A DNA stretch of 5,231 bases from Acidithiobacillus sp. (GTDB lineage Bacteria > Pseudomonadota > Gammaproteobacteria > Acidithiobacillales > Acidithiobacillaceae): NCBI GenBank assembly GCA_027445725.1, contig DAIAVG010000113.1:1-5231 (forward strand), given 5' to 3'. Position numbers and translations under genes: made by a program. Positions 1-5,231 of this stretch are shown piece by piece (within the stretch, counting starts at the first letter, position 1; each line of letters begins with the position of its first letter). The notes beneath the pieces were generated by a model. That model had not been told where the DNA came from and searched no databases. It saw only the letters and a program-made list of their open reading frames with translations.

Positions 1-893
1 TTATCACCCCGGCCCTGATTGTCGGTGCCTTTGCCGAGCGAATGAAGTTCTCTGCCCTGCTCTGGTTCACCGGCCTCTGGTCACTGCTGGTCTATGCGCC
101 CATCGCGCACATGGTTTGGGGCCCCGGCGGCTGGCTGGCTGCGGATGGTGTCCTCGACTACGCGGGCGGCACGGTGGTGCATATCAATGCCGGTATTGCC
201 GGTCTGGTCGCTGCACTGGTCATGGGCAAGCGGGTGGGTTACAAGCATGACGCCATGCACCCCAACAACCTGATGTATACCCTGATCGGCGCTTCCCTGC
301 TTTGGGTCGGCTGGTTTGGCTTTAACGCCGGTTCGGCGGTGGCCGCCAGTGACCGGGCGGGCATGGCCATGGCCACCACCCAGATTGCCACTGCCGTGGC
401 GGCCCTCTCCTGGATGTTTGCGGAATGGCTGGCGCGCGGCAAACCGACGGTGCTGGGCATGACCTCCGGTGCAGTAGCCGGTTTGGTCGCCATCACCCCT
501 GCCTCAGGCTTCGTCGGCCCCATGGGCGCCTTGTGGATTGGTATAGCAGCAGGGGTCATCTGCTTCTGGGCATCGATCTATCTCAAGAATTGGATGGGCT
601 ATGATGACTCCCTGGATGCCTTCGGCGTCCATGCCGTCGGCGGTATCATCGGTGCGTTGCTGACCGGCGTCTTCGCGGTGCAGGCCATCGGTGGTACAGC
701 AGGTGTGCTGGAGGGGAATACCGGACAACTGCTCATTCAGGCGACAGGTGTTGGTGTCACCATTGTCTATGATGCCATCGTCAGCTTTATCATCCTCAAG
801 GCCATCGACTGGACCCTGGGCCTGCGCGTCAAAGAAGAGCAGGAACGGGAAGGTCTGGACGTCACCCAGCATGGGGAGCAGGTGTACGAGTAA
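1..893 (+). CDS. amt: Ammonium transporter Amt/AmtB, 3' part (5' end outside window)
   Basis: Inner-membrane channel of the Amt/Mep/Rh family that takes up ammonium; PII proteins normally gate it from the cytoplasm. The reading frame is open from base 3, upstream of the ATG at 42 (ITPALIVGAFAER then MKFSA), so the gene starts outside the window and about 110-150 N-terminal residues are missing. About 296 residues are visible. Counting from the Met at 42, family hallmarks are: W26 and D39 (HMVWG, LDYAGG), the first twin histidine H47 in GGTVVHINAG, WFGFNAGSA at 91-99 with the pore Phe and Ser, and the second twin histidine H197 in DAFGVHAVGG. The cytoplasmic tail ends EEQEREGLDVTQHGEQVYE, the usual Amt ending and PII contact region. 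All key pore residues in view are intact, so it looks functional. No PII gene follows it directly; one could lie upstream. Family assignment is near certain; substrate preference is inferred from the family. Confidence 0.97.
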   Translation, partial: ITPALIVGAFAERMKFSALLWFTGLWSLLVYAPIAHMVWGPGGWLAADGVLDYAGGTVVHINAGIAGLVAALVMGKRVGYKHDAMHPNNLMYTLIGASLLWVGWFGFNAGSAVAASDRAGMAMATTQIATAVAALSWMFAEWLARGKPTVLGMTSGAVAGLVAITPASGFVGPMGALWIGIAAGVICFWASIYLKNWMGYDDSLDAFGVHAVGGIIGALLTGVFAVQAIGGTAGVLEGNTGQLLIQATGVGVTIVYDAIVSFIILKAIDWTLGLRVKEEQEREGLDVTQHGEQVYE

Positions 894-910
894 GCGGTGA
901 CCTGTATCGG

Positions 911-928
911 GCCTCCCACGGGGAGGTC
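911..928 (+). terminator. GC hairpin after amt, possible weak terminator
   Basis: A perfect 6-bp stem, CCTCCC (912-917) and GGGAGG (921-926), with an ACG loop begins 18 bases after the amt stop codon. The flanking bases could extend it slightly around a bulged T at 927. There is no T-run downstream (the following sequence is C- and A-rich), so it is not a canonical Rho-independent terminator. It may be a pause site, an mRNA 3'-end stabiliser or a Rho-assisted end. The rest of the 117-bp gap before yeaH shows no clear promoter. Confidence 0.35.
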
Positions 929-1010
929 CGCCCCAACATCAATAATCCGCAACCATCCGCCCCATTTTAGGTCATAATGTGAGTGAAGCGTCGCCACTTG
1001 GGAGTCTGCC

Positions 1011-2318
1011 ATGAGCACGATTATCGACCGGCGCAGTTCCGGAACTCGATCCACGGCCAATCAAGACCGTCTGCAAAGACGCGTCCGCGCCCGGCTCAAG
1101 GTCGCTGTCGAGAAAATGGCACGCTCCGGCTCCATTGAAGACTTGGCCAACGCCGATCAACCTATTTCCATTCCTACCCGCGATCTCCATGAACCGAGCT
1201 TTCGTCGTGATCTCAGCGATGCCTCCTGGGAGCGCGTATTACCCGGCAACAAGGAATATCAGCGCGGCGACGAAATCAGTAAACCCGAAGGGGGTAGCGG
1301 CTCCGGCAAAAGCCGCGAGGGCTCACCCGACGGTCTGGGTGATGACGAAGTTGCCATCGTCCTCTCTGCCGACGAATTTCTCGATCTGCTCTTCGACGGG
1401 TTGGCCTTACCCAACCTGCGCAAGACCGCTCAGGGAGATATCCAGGCAGATCAATGGCGGCGGGCGGGTTTCATCAAAGATGGCAGCCCCTCCCGCATGC
1501 ACATCGGGCGCACCATGCGGGCCGCCCGTGCCCGCCGACTTGCTCTGCGTGCCGGCAAGCGCCGTGAATTGCAGGGCCTGCTGGGCGCCCGCGGCACACT
1601 GCAGGAAGAGATTCAGGACCGCGTGGCGCAGGGGCAGGATGTCTCCGTGGAGCAGGAGCGCCTCAGCGAACTGGATCGCCAGATTGCCGCCCTGGAACGC
1701 AAGATCAAAGCCATTCCCTTCATTGACGAGGCGGATTTGCGCTTCGCCCACATCGACCAGCAGCCCCACCCCATTACCAATGCGGTGATGTTCTGTGTAA
1801 TGGATGTTTCCGGCAGCATGGGCGAGAAGGAAAAGGATCTGGCCAAACGCTTCTTCCTGCTGCTGTATCTGTTCGTGCATCGCCACTATCAGGCGGTGCA
1901 GATCGTCTTCATCAAACACCACAGTACCGCCTCGGAATGCAGCGAGCAGGCCTTTTTTGGTGCCCGCGAGGGAGGCGGCACGCTGGTCTCTCCGGCCATC
2001 ATCCTGACCGAAGAGATCATGCAGCAACGCTTCTCGCCAGATCGCTGGAACGTGTATCTGGCTCAGGTATCTGACGGCGACAATTATTTTGCTGACAATG
2101 CGGTGGTGGAAAAGCATCTCATGAATCTGCTGCCGCGCTTGCGCAACCTCTTCTATCTGGAGGTCAACCGTGACAGTGAGAGTGATCTGCTGCAACTGTA
2201 CGAAGCCATTGCTCAGGATTTCCCGGAACTGATCACCGCCCGCGCCAGCGATCGCGAGGATATCTATCCGCTCTTCCGTACCCTCTTTGCCACTGAGGAG
2301 ATGCCGAGCCATGTCTAA
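1011..2318 (+). CDS. yeaH: YeaH/YhbH-family protein (DUF444, VWA-like domain)
   Basis: A 435-residue cytoplasmic protein of the YeaH/YhbH (DUF444) family, about the usual length (E. coli YeaH is close to 427). The N-terminus MSTIIDRRSSG matches the family's typical IDRR start, and a GGGAG ribosome site at 1000-1004 sits 6 bases before the ATG. Visible parts: a conserved basic N-terminal section with SIPTRDLHEP (53-62), a Gly/Ser-rich linker (94-105), an EFLDLLFDGLALPNL segment (122-136), a charged coiled-coil-like stretch (about 183-233), then a von Willebrand A-type domain from about 256. Its metal-site motif DVSGS (D265, S267, S269) is intact, with a likely partner Thr in GGGTLVS (T324) and SDGDN (354-358). 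The biochemical role is unknown; in E. coli yeaH is co-transcribed with the kinase gene yeaG (PrkA) and linked to nitrogen starvation and general stress. Here it overlaps the downstream spoVR gene, so the two are surely co-transcribed. The usual prkA gene is not directly upstream; amt is. Confidence 0.95.
   Translation: MSTIIDRRSSGTRSTANQDRLQRRVRARLKVAVEKMARSGSIEDLANADQPISIPTRDLHEPSFRRDLSDASWERVLPGNKEYQRGDEISKPEGGSGSGKSREGSPDGLGDDEVAIVLSADEFLDLLFDGLALPNLRKTAQGDIQADQWRRAGFIKDGSPSRMHIGRTMRAARARRLALRAGKRRELQGLLGARGTLQEEIQDRVAQGQDVSVEQERLSELDRQIAALERKIKAIPFIDEADLRFAHIDQQPHPITNAVMFCVMDVSGSMGEKEKDLAKRFFLLLYLFVHRHYQAVQIVFIKHHSTASECSEQAFFGAREGGGTLVSPAIILTEEIMQQRFSPDRWNVYLAQVSDGDNYFADNAVVEKHLMNLLPRLRNLFYLEVNRDSESDLLQLYEAIAQDFPELITARASDREDIYPLFRTLFATEEMPSHV
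2295..2300 (+). promoter_or_regulatory. Ribosome binding site of spoVR inside the yeaH 3' end
   Basis: GAGGAG lies within the last codons of yeaH, 10 bases before the ATG at 2311. It decides the start of the SpoVR-family protein: the in-frame ATG at 2287 lacks such a site and would add eight residues (MPLRRCRA) before the family-typical N-terminus. The chosen start gives the overlap ATGTCTAA, in which the yeaH stop lies within the spoVR start region, as expected for translational coupling. Confidence 0.75.
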
Positions 2319-3786
2319 ATTCCTCTTTACCGACAACGACTGGACCTTTGCGCGGATTGACGCCGTCACCGAAGCCATCGCGGCCATCGCTGCCGAAGAA
2401 CTCCAGCTCGACACCTACCCCAATCAGTTGGAGATCATCAGCGCCGAGCAGATGCTCGATGCCTACGCCTCCATCGGCCTGCCGGTCTATTACGCCCACT
2501 GGTCCTTCGGCAAACAGCGCGCCATTGAGTCCGGGCAATACCGGCGCGGCGAGATGGGCCTGGCTTATGAACTGGTGATCAACAGCAACCCCTGTATCAG
2601 CTATCTCATGGAAGAAAATACCATGGCCATGCAGACCCTGGTCATCGCCCACGCCGCCTACGGGCATAATGCCTTCTTCAAAAACAACGTCTTCTTTCAG
2701 CAGTGGACCGATGCCGAGGGCATTCTCGACTACCTGGAATTCGCCCAGCGCTACATCGCCCATTGCGAGGAACGCTACGGCATCGACGCGGTGACCGACG
2801 TGCTGGACGCCGCCCACGCCATCAGTCGCAATGGCGTGGATCGCGCCCGCCGCCCGCGCCAGCTCTCGGCGCGCGAGGAAGAGCAGCGGCGCGAAGAACG
2901 CGAGCGTTATCTGCAGCAGCAGCTCTCGGAAATCTGGCGGACACTGCCCCCGCACAGCGCCGATCAACCCGCAGCATCTGCCAGCTTTCCACCCGACCCG
3001 CAAGAAAACCTGCTCTACTTCATCGAAAAAAACGCCCCGCACCTGGAAGGCTGGAAACGGGAAATCCTGCGCATCGTCCGCAAGATCGCCCAGTATCTCT
3101 ATCCCCAGGGGCAGACCAAGATCATGAACGAGGGCTTCGCCTGCTTCGTGCATTACCATATCCTGCACAGCCTGCATGCCAAGGGGCTGGTGACTGACGG
3201 CACCCTGCTGGAGTTTTACGCCAGCCACACCGCCGTCACCTTCCAGCCCGATTTTGATGATCCGCGCTACGGCGGCATCAACCCTTATGCCCTGGGTTTT
3301 GCCATGTTCCAGGACATCAAACGGATTTGTCAGGCGCCCACGGAAGAGGACAGCCGCTGGTTTGCCTTTGCCGGGGACCCCGACTGGCGCAAGCAAATCC
3401 ACTTCGCCATGCGCGAATTCCGCGATGAGAGCTTTGTCCTGCAATATCTCTCACCCAAGGTCATGCGCGACCTGCATCTCTTTGCCTTGAGCAACGATCC
3501 CAGCGCCGCGGCGTATCGGGTGAGTGCCATCCATGATGACTCCGGCTACCAGTATTTGCGCCAGGCTTTAGCCCAACAAATCGCCGAAAGTACCCGCCCG
3601 CCGGACATTCAGATCGTGTCCGTGGATCGCTGGGGAAATCGCCATCTGCGTTTGCGGCAGATAGATACCCAGCCCCTCGCCCAGGATGAGGCCCAGAAAA
3701 CCCTCAGCTTTGTTCATAGTCTCTGGGGATATGATGTTCACCTGGATATGGAAGACCTTTCCCTGAGCGAGCCATTCACATCCTGA
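2311..3786 (+). CDS. spoVR: SpoVR/YcgB-family protein
   Basis: A 491-residue protein of the SpoVR family (Bacillus SpoVR; E. coli YcgB, about 510 residues), full length or nearly so. Recognisable family blocks: the N-terminal TDNDWTFARID (7-17); TYPNQLEIISAEQMLDAYAS (35-54) followed by GLPVYYAHWSFGK (56-68); the acidic/His-rich core YELVINSNPCISYLMEEN (86-103) with IAHAAYGHNAFFKNN (112-126); a charged Arg/Glu linker (about 178-206); MNEGFACFVHYHILHSLH (272-289); and PRYGGINPYALGF (318-330). The conserved acids and histidines (for example E87, H114, H119, E274, H281, H283) could form a metal site, but that is inference. No signal peptide or membrane span is visible, so it is probably cytoplasmic. 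Family members are needed for spore cortex formation in Bacillus; this organism shows no other sign of sporulation, and in Gram-negatives the gene belongs to the prkA-yeaH-spoVR stress cluster. The molecular function is unknown. The gene overlaps yeaH by 8 bases and ends 184 bp before the porin, with no clear terminator. Confidence 0.94.
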   Translation: MSKFLFTDNDWTFARIDAVTEAIAAIAAEELQLDTYPNQLEIISAEQMLDAYASIGLPVYYAHWSFGKQRAIESGQYRRGEMGLAYELVINSNPCISYLMEENTMAMQTLVIAHAAYGHNAFFKNNVFFQQWTDAEGILDYLEFAQRYIAHCEERYGIDAVTDVLDAAHAISRNGVDRARRPRQLSAREEEQRREERERYLQQQLSEIWRTLPPHSADQPAASASFPPDPQENLLYFIEKNAPHLEGWKREILRIVRKIAQYLYPQGQTKIMNEGFACFVHYHILHSLHAKGLVTDGTLLEFYASHTAVTFQPDFDDPRYGGINPYALGFAMFQDIKRICQAPTEEDSRWFAFAGDPDWRKQIHFAMREFRDESFVLQYLSPKVMRDLHLFALSNDPSAAAYRVSAIHDDSGYQYLRQALAQQIAESTRPPDIQIVSVDRWGNRHLRLRQIDTQPLAQDEAQKTLSFVHSLWGYDVHLDMEDLSLSEPFTS

Positions 3787-3817
3787 GGGTTGGATGCTCT
3801 GCAATTCCCAATATGCC

Positions 3818-3832
3818 GCACCATAGTAGTGC
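3818..3832 (+). promoter_or_regulatory. NtrC-type enhancer site 1
   Basis: GCACCATAGTAGTGC has the NtrC dyad GCAC-N7-GTGC exactly, and fits the fuller form GCACCA-N3-TGGTGC with one mismatch (TAG for TGG). Its centre, 3825, is about 116 bp upstream of the start point predicted from the sigma-54 promoter. NtrC bound here when phosphorylated under nitrogen limitation would activate that promoter by DNA looping. The call is from motif and position; binding is not shown. Confidence 0.8.
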
Positions 3833-3837
3833 ACAAC

Positions 3838-3852
3838 GCATCACTATAGTGC
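3838..3852 (+). promoter_or_regulatory. NtrC-type enhancer site 2
   Basis: GCATCACTATAGTGC fits GCACCA-N3-TGGTGC with two mismatches (GCAT for GCAC, TAG for TGG). It shares the half-site TAGTGCA with site 1 exactly 20 bp further on, so both lie on the same DNA face about two helical turns apart, as in NtrC tandem enhancers. It also contains a perfect 10-bp palindrome, CACTATAGTG (3842-3851), offset slightly from the NtrC dyad centre. Confidence 0.7.
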
Positions 3853-3884
3853 AATTTCCCGCTCAGGGCCTTGATTGTTTTGTT

Positions 3885-3897
3885 AAACGCATTGATT
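3885..3897 (-). promoter_or_regulatory. Candidate IHF bending site
   Basis: AAACGCATTGATT matches the reverse of the IHF core WATCAA-N4-TTR with one mismatch. It lies in an AT-rich stretch (3871-3913) midway between the NtrC sites and the sigma-54 promoter, where IHF usually bends DNA at such promoters. A second one-mismatch match lies at 3864-3876. IHF motifs are loose and AT-rich DNA yields chance hits, so this rests mainly on position. Confidence 0.4.
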
Positions 3898-3913
3898 TTT
3901 AAGTTGTTGTAAG

Positions 3914-3931
3914 TTGGCATCAAGTTTGCTA
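3914..3931 (+). promoter_or_regulatory. Sigma-54 (RpoN) -24/-12 promoter of the porin gene
   Basis: TTGGCATCAAGTTTGCTA matches the RpoN consensus YTGGCAC-N5-TTGCW with invariant GG (3916-3917) and GC (3928-3929) exactly 10 bases apart. Only the last base of the -24 block (T for C) departs from the best consensus. The predicted transcription start is near 3941, giving a roughly 30-base leader with a strong ribosome site before the porin ATG. Two NtrC-type sites upstream supply the activator that RpoN promoters require. Confidence 0.88.
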
Positions 3932-3957
3932 GGAGCTTCCTGCAATTTCATATAATA

Positions 3958-3965
3958 GGGAGAGG
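3958..3965 (+). promoter_or_regulatory. Ribosome binding site of the porin gene
   Basis: GGGAGAGG lies five bases before the ATG at 3971 and is a strong Shine-Dalgarno match, supporting that start and high translation. The TATAAT just upstream (3951-3956) would put a transcription start inside this site, so it is not taken as a promoter. Confidence 0.75.
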
Positions 3966-3970
3966 CAAAC

Positions 3971-5164
3971 ATGAAGATTTCGAAAAACGGTTGTCGTTAT
4001 AAAATCATCTCGCTGGCAATGCTCGCGGCGCTCCCCATGATGATTGAGACCGGCCACGCATCGCCACTGGCACTGCCCAGCCCGCTGACCTTTGAGGCGG
4101 GTCCACTGGGTAAACTCAACGTGCAAGGTGTGGCGAGCGGCTATGGCGTCTGGCAGGACAACAAATTCGCCGGATCAGGTAACCCAGGAAACAAATACGC
4201 CTCGGCAGATATCAGCAACGGCATGGTCATCATCCAGAAGAACACCGGGCTTGTGCAATTTTATCTGCAGGCAGGGGCGTATAACGTCATGAGCCTCGGG
4301 TCCAATTTTGTCTCCACCGGCACCTTCACCCAGAACACCTTCGGTGCCCTGCCCGTCGGCTATGTCGAGATCGCGCCGACCGACAACTTCAATATCCAGA
4401 TTGGCAAGCTCTTTACCCTGCTCGGTGCCGAATACACCTATAGCTACCAGAACTGGAACATTGAGCGCGGCTTGCTCTGGGGCCAGGAGAATGCGGTCAA
4501 TAAAGGTATTCAGGCCAATTATACCGCAGGTCCGGTCACTGCATCGGTATCCTGGAATGATGGCTTCTACTCGAATCGCTTCAACTGGGTGACCGGCATG
4601 TTGACCTGGGCGATTAACAAACAGAACAGCGTGTTCTTCCAGGGTGGCGGGAATCTGGGACAGACCGATTATGCCTACTCCTCCATTGCTACCACACCGT
4701 TGCAGAATAACGAAAGCATCTTCGACGTAGGTTACACCTATAATGGCAGCAACCTGTCGGTCACGCCTTACATGCAGTATACCAGCGTGCCGGCCGGCGC
4801 AATTCAGGCGCTGGGTGATGGCACCAGAAAGACCAGTACCCTCGGTGCCGCCATCCTCGCCGACTATAGCCTGACGGACAAAATATCCATCGCCGGTCGG
4901 GTGGAGTACATCAGCAACTCCGGCACCGCCACTGATGGTGCGGCCAATCTCACCGGCTTCGGCCCCGGCTCCCATGCCTGGTCGCTGACCGTGACGCCGA
5001 CTTACCAGGACGGCGGCTTTTTCGCTCGGGCTGAGCTGTCTTATGTTACAGCGTCCAGTCCCGCCGGATACGGCTTTTCCGGACAGAATATCGACCCTAA
5101 CACCGGGAGCGCCCTGGGTGGCACTCAACTCCGTGGCATGGTCGAAACCGGCTTCATGTTCTAA
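3971..5164 (+). CDS. Outer-membrane beta-barrel porin, BBP2-like
   Basis: A 397-residue exported protein. The N-terminus has a basic region (K3, K5, R9, K11), a hydrophobic core (about 12-25) and a likely signal peptidase I site after GHA (28-30). The mature part is rich in alternating amphipathic strands, Gly, Tyr, Asn and aromatic residues, and ends in Phe (VETGFMF), the standard outer-membrane assembly signal. The block NFNIQIGKLFTLLGAEYTYS (139-158), then NWNIERGLLWG (161-171) and NKGIQANYTAGPVTASVSWNDG (about 177-198), resembles the BBP2 (beta-barrel porin-2, DUF1597/OmpL-like) family; this is recall, not a search. The predicted role is passive diffusion of small solutes across the outer membrane. 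The sigma-54/NtrC promoter in front and the PII gene start 53 bp behind suggest a nitrogen-limitation porin, possibly for ammonium or small nitrogen compounds; the substrate cannot be read from the sequence. Confident as an outer-membrane barrel, less so as to family. Confidence 0.85.
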   Translation: MKISKNGCRYKIISLAMLAALPMMIETGHASPLALPSPLTFEAGPLGKLNVQGVASGYGVWQDNKFAGSGNPGNKYASADISNGMVIIQKNTGLVQFYLQAGAYNVMSLGSNFVSTGTFTQNTFGALPVGYVEIAPTDNFNIQIGKLFTLLGAEYTYSYQNWNIERGLLWGQENAVNKGIQANYTAGPVTASVSWNDGFYSNRFNWVTGMLTWAINKQNSVFFQGGGNLGQTDYAYSSIATTPLQNNESIFDVGYTYNGSNLSVTPYMQYTSVPAGAIQALGDGTRKTSTLGAAILADYSLTDKISIAGRVEYISNSGTATDGAANLTGFGPGSHAWSLTVTPTYQDGGFFARAELSYVTASSPAGYGFSGQNIDPNTGSALGGTQLRGMVETGFMF

Positions 5165-5166
5165 CC

Positions 5167-5187
5167 CCCGGGGCCTTTGTCCCCGGG
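5167..5187 (+). other. GC stem-loop between porin and PII gene
   Basis: CCCGGGG (5167-5173) and CCCCGGG (5181-5187) form a perfect 7-bp GC stem around the 7-base loop CCTTTGT, beginning right after the porin stop codon. No T-run follows, and the next gene starts 30 bases later with its own ribosome site. It therefore looks like a partial terminator or an mRNA processing/stability element that lowers PII relative to porin expression, not a full stop. The function is inferred. Confidence 0.6.
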
Positions 5188-5204
5188 ATGTTCCAACCCT
5201 GTGC

Positions 5205-5211
5205 AAGAGGT
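5205..5211 (+). promoter_or_regulatory. Ribosome binding site of the PII gene
   Basis: AAGAGGT lies 6 bases before the ATG at 5218 and supports that codon as a true start. No separate sigma-54 or NtrC motif is visible between the porin stop and this site, so the gene is probably read from the porin promoter. Confidence 0.6.
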
Positions 5212-5217
5212 GTCGTC

Positions 5218-5231
5218 ATGAAATTGATTAC
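5218..5231 (+). CDS. glnK: Start of a probable PII nitrogen regulatory protein (GlnK/GlnB), cut by window edge
   Basis: Only five codons are visible, reading MKLI and then AC- (Thr whatever the third base), so MKLIT. This is a typical opening of PII proteins (MKLITAIIKPF in many proteobacteria). The good ribosome site, the NtrC/sigma-54 promoter upstream and the nitrogen context support a PII call. PII proteins sense 2-oxoglutarate, ATP/ADP and glutamine status and block Amt channels; glnK genes are usually followed by amt. Five residues alone cannot prove the family, nor separate GlnK from GlnB. Confidence 0.65.

Noticed and set aside
973..978. CATAAT as a -10 box for yeaH
   Set aside because: No recognisable -35 lies 16-18 bases upstream (the region reads CAACCA), and a single -10-like hexamer is weak evidence. 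A stress-sigma promoter is possible but unsupported.
894..1010. A sigma-54 promoter or NtrC site upstream of yeaH, as expected from E. coli yeaGH
   Set aside because: No GG-N10-GC element with the TGGC/TTGC flanks and no GCAC-N7-GTGC dyad was found in this gap.
2287..2310. Upstream in-frame ATG as the spoVR start
   Set aside because: It has no good ribosome site, and the added MPLRRCRA is not like SpoVR N-termini, whereas the ATG at 2311 has GAGGAG ten bases upstream.
1407..2414. 335-codon minus-strand open frame opposite yeaH
   Set aside because: The plus strand encodes an intact YeaH with its motifs; the antisense frame has no family features or convincing ribosome site.
2233..3444. 403-codon minus-strand open frame opposite spoVR
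   Set aside because: It lies antisense to a clearly recognised SpoVR-family gene, its translation resembles no known family, and such long shadows are common in GC-rich coding DNA.
3858..3884. Rho-independent terminator after spoVR (CCC-GCTCA-GGG then T-rich)
   Set aside because: The stem has only three base pairs and the T-rich stretch is interrupted, too weak to call a terminator.
3951..3956. TATAAT as a housekeeping -10 box for the porin gene
   Set aside because: The start point would fall in the ribosome binding site, leaving almost no leader, and no -35 lies at the right distance. The sigma-54 element just upstream fits far better.
4175..5206. 343-codon minus-strand open frame opposite the porin
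   Set aside because: The plus-strand frame has a signal peptide, ribosome site and C-terminal outer-membrane signal; the antisense product has no recognisable features.
1..5231. CRISPR arrays, tRNA or rRNA genes, insertion sequences or phage genes
   Set aside because: No regular spaced repeats, RNA gene signatures, transposase-like frames or terminal inverted repeats with target duplications were seen; almost all bases are explained by ordinary genes.

Overview
The window carries only plus-strand genes on DNA of fairly high G+C and looks like a proteobacterial chromosome. The protein families present (a Gram-negative outer-membrane porin, YeaH, a SpoVR-family protein, Amt and the start of a PII protein) fit Gamma- or Acidithiobacillia-like bacteria. 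The overall look resembles Acidithiobacillus, but that assignment is a low-confidence inference from memory and not from a database match.

Layout, left to right: (1) the 3' two-thirds of an ammonium transporter gene (amt), cut by the window edge; (2) a 117-bp gap with a short GC hairpin; (3) yeaH, a DUF444/VWA-domain protein, overlapping by 8 bp with (4) a SpoVR/YcgB-family gene; (5) a 184-bp AT-richer regulatory gap; (6) a signal-peptide-bearing outer-membrane beta-barrel protein resembling the BBP2 porin family; (7) a 53-bp gap with a perfect 7-bp GC stem-loop; (8) the first codons (MKLIT) of what is very probably a PII signalling protein gene (glnK/glnB), cut by the right edge.

The strongest signal is in the gap before the porin. 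A textbook sigma-54 promoter (GG-N10-GC, 3914-3931) is preceded by two NtrC-type dyads (3818-3832 and 3838-3852) whose centres are 20 bp apart, about 95-115 bp upstream of the predicted transcription start. Between them lie candidate IHF bends. The layout matches classical NtrC enhancer promoters such as glnAp2. It implies that the porin, and the PII gene behind it, are switched on by nitrogen limitation.

Read together, the window is a nitrogen-acquisition and nitrogen-stress neighbourhood. Amt moves ammonium across the inner membrane, PII gates Amt and reports nitrogen status, and the porin is a candidate outer-membrane entry route co-regulated with them. YeaH and SpoVR, whose E. coli relatives include an NtrC-linked nitrogen-starvation operon (yeaGH), lie between the two nitrogen loci without their usual partner kinase gene prkA/yeaG next to them.
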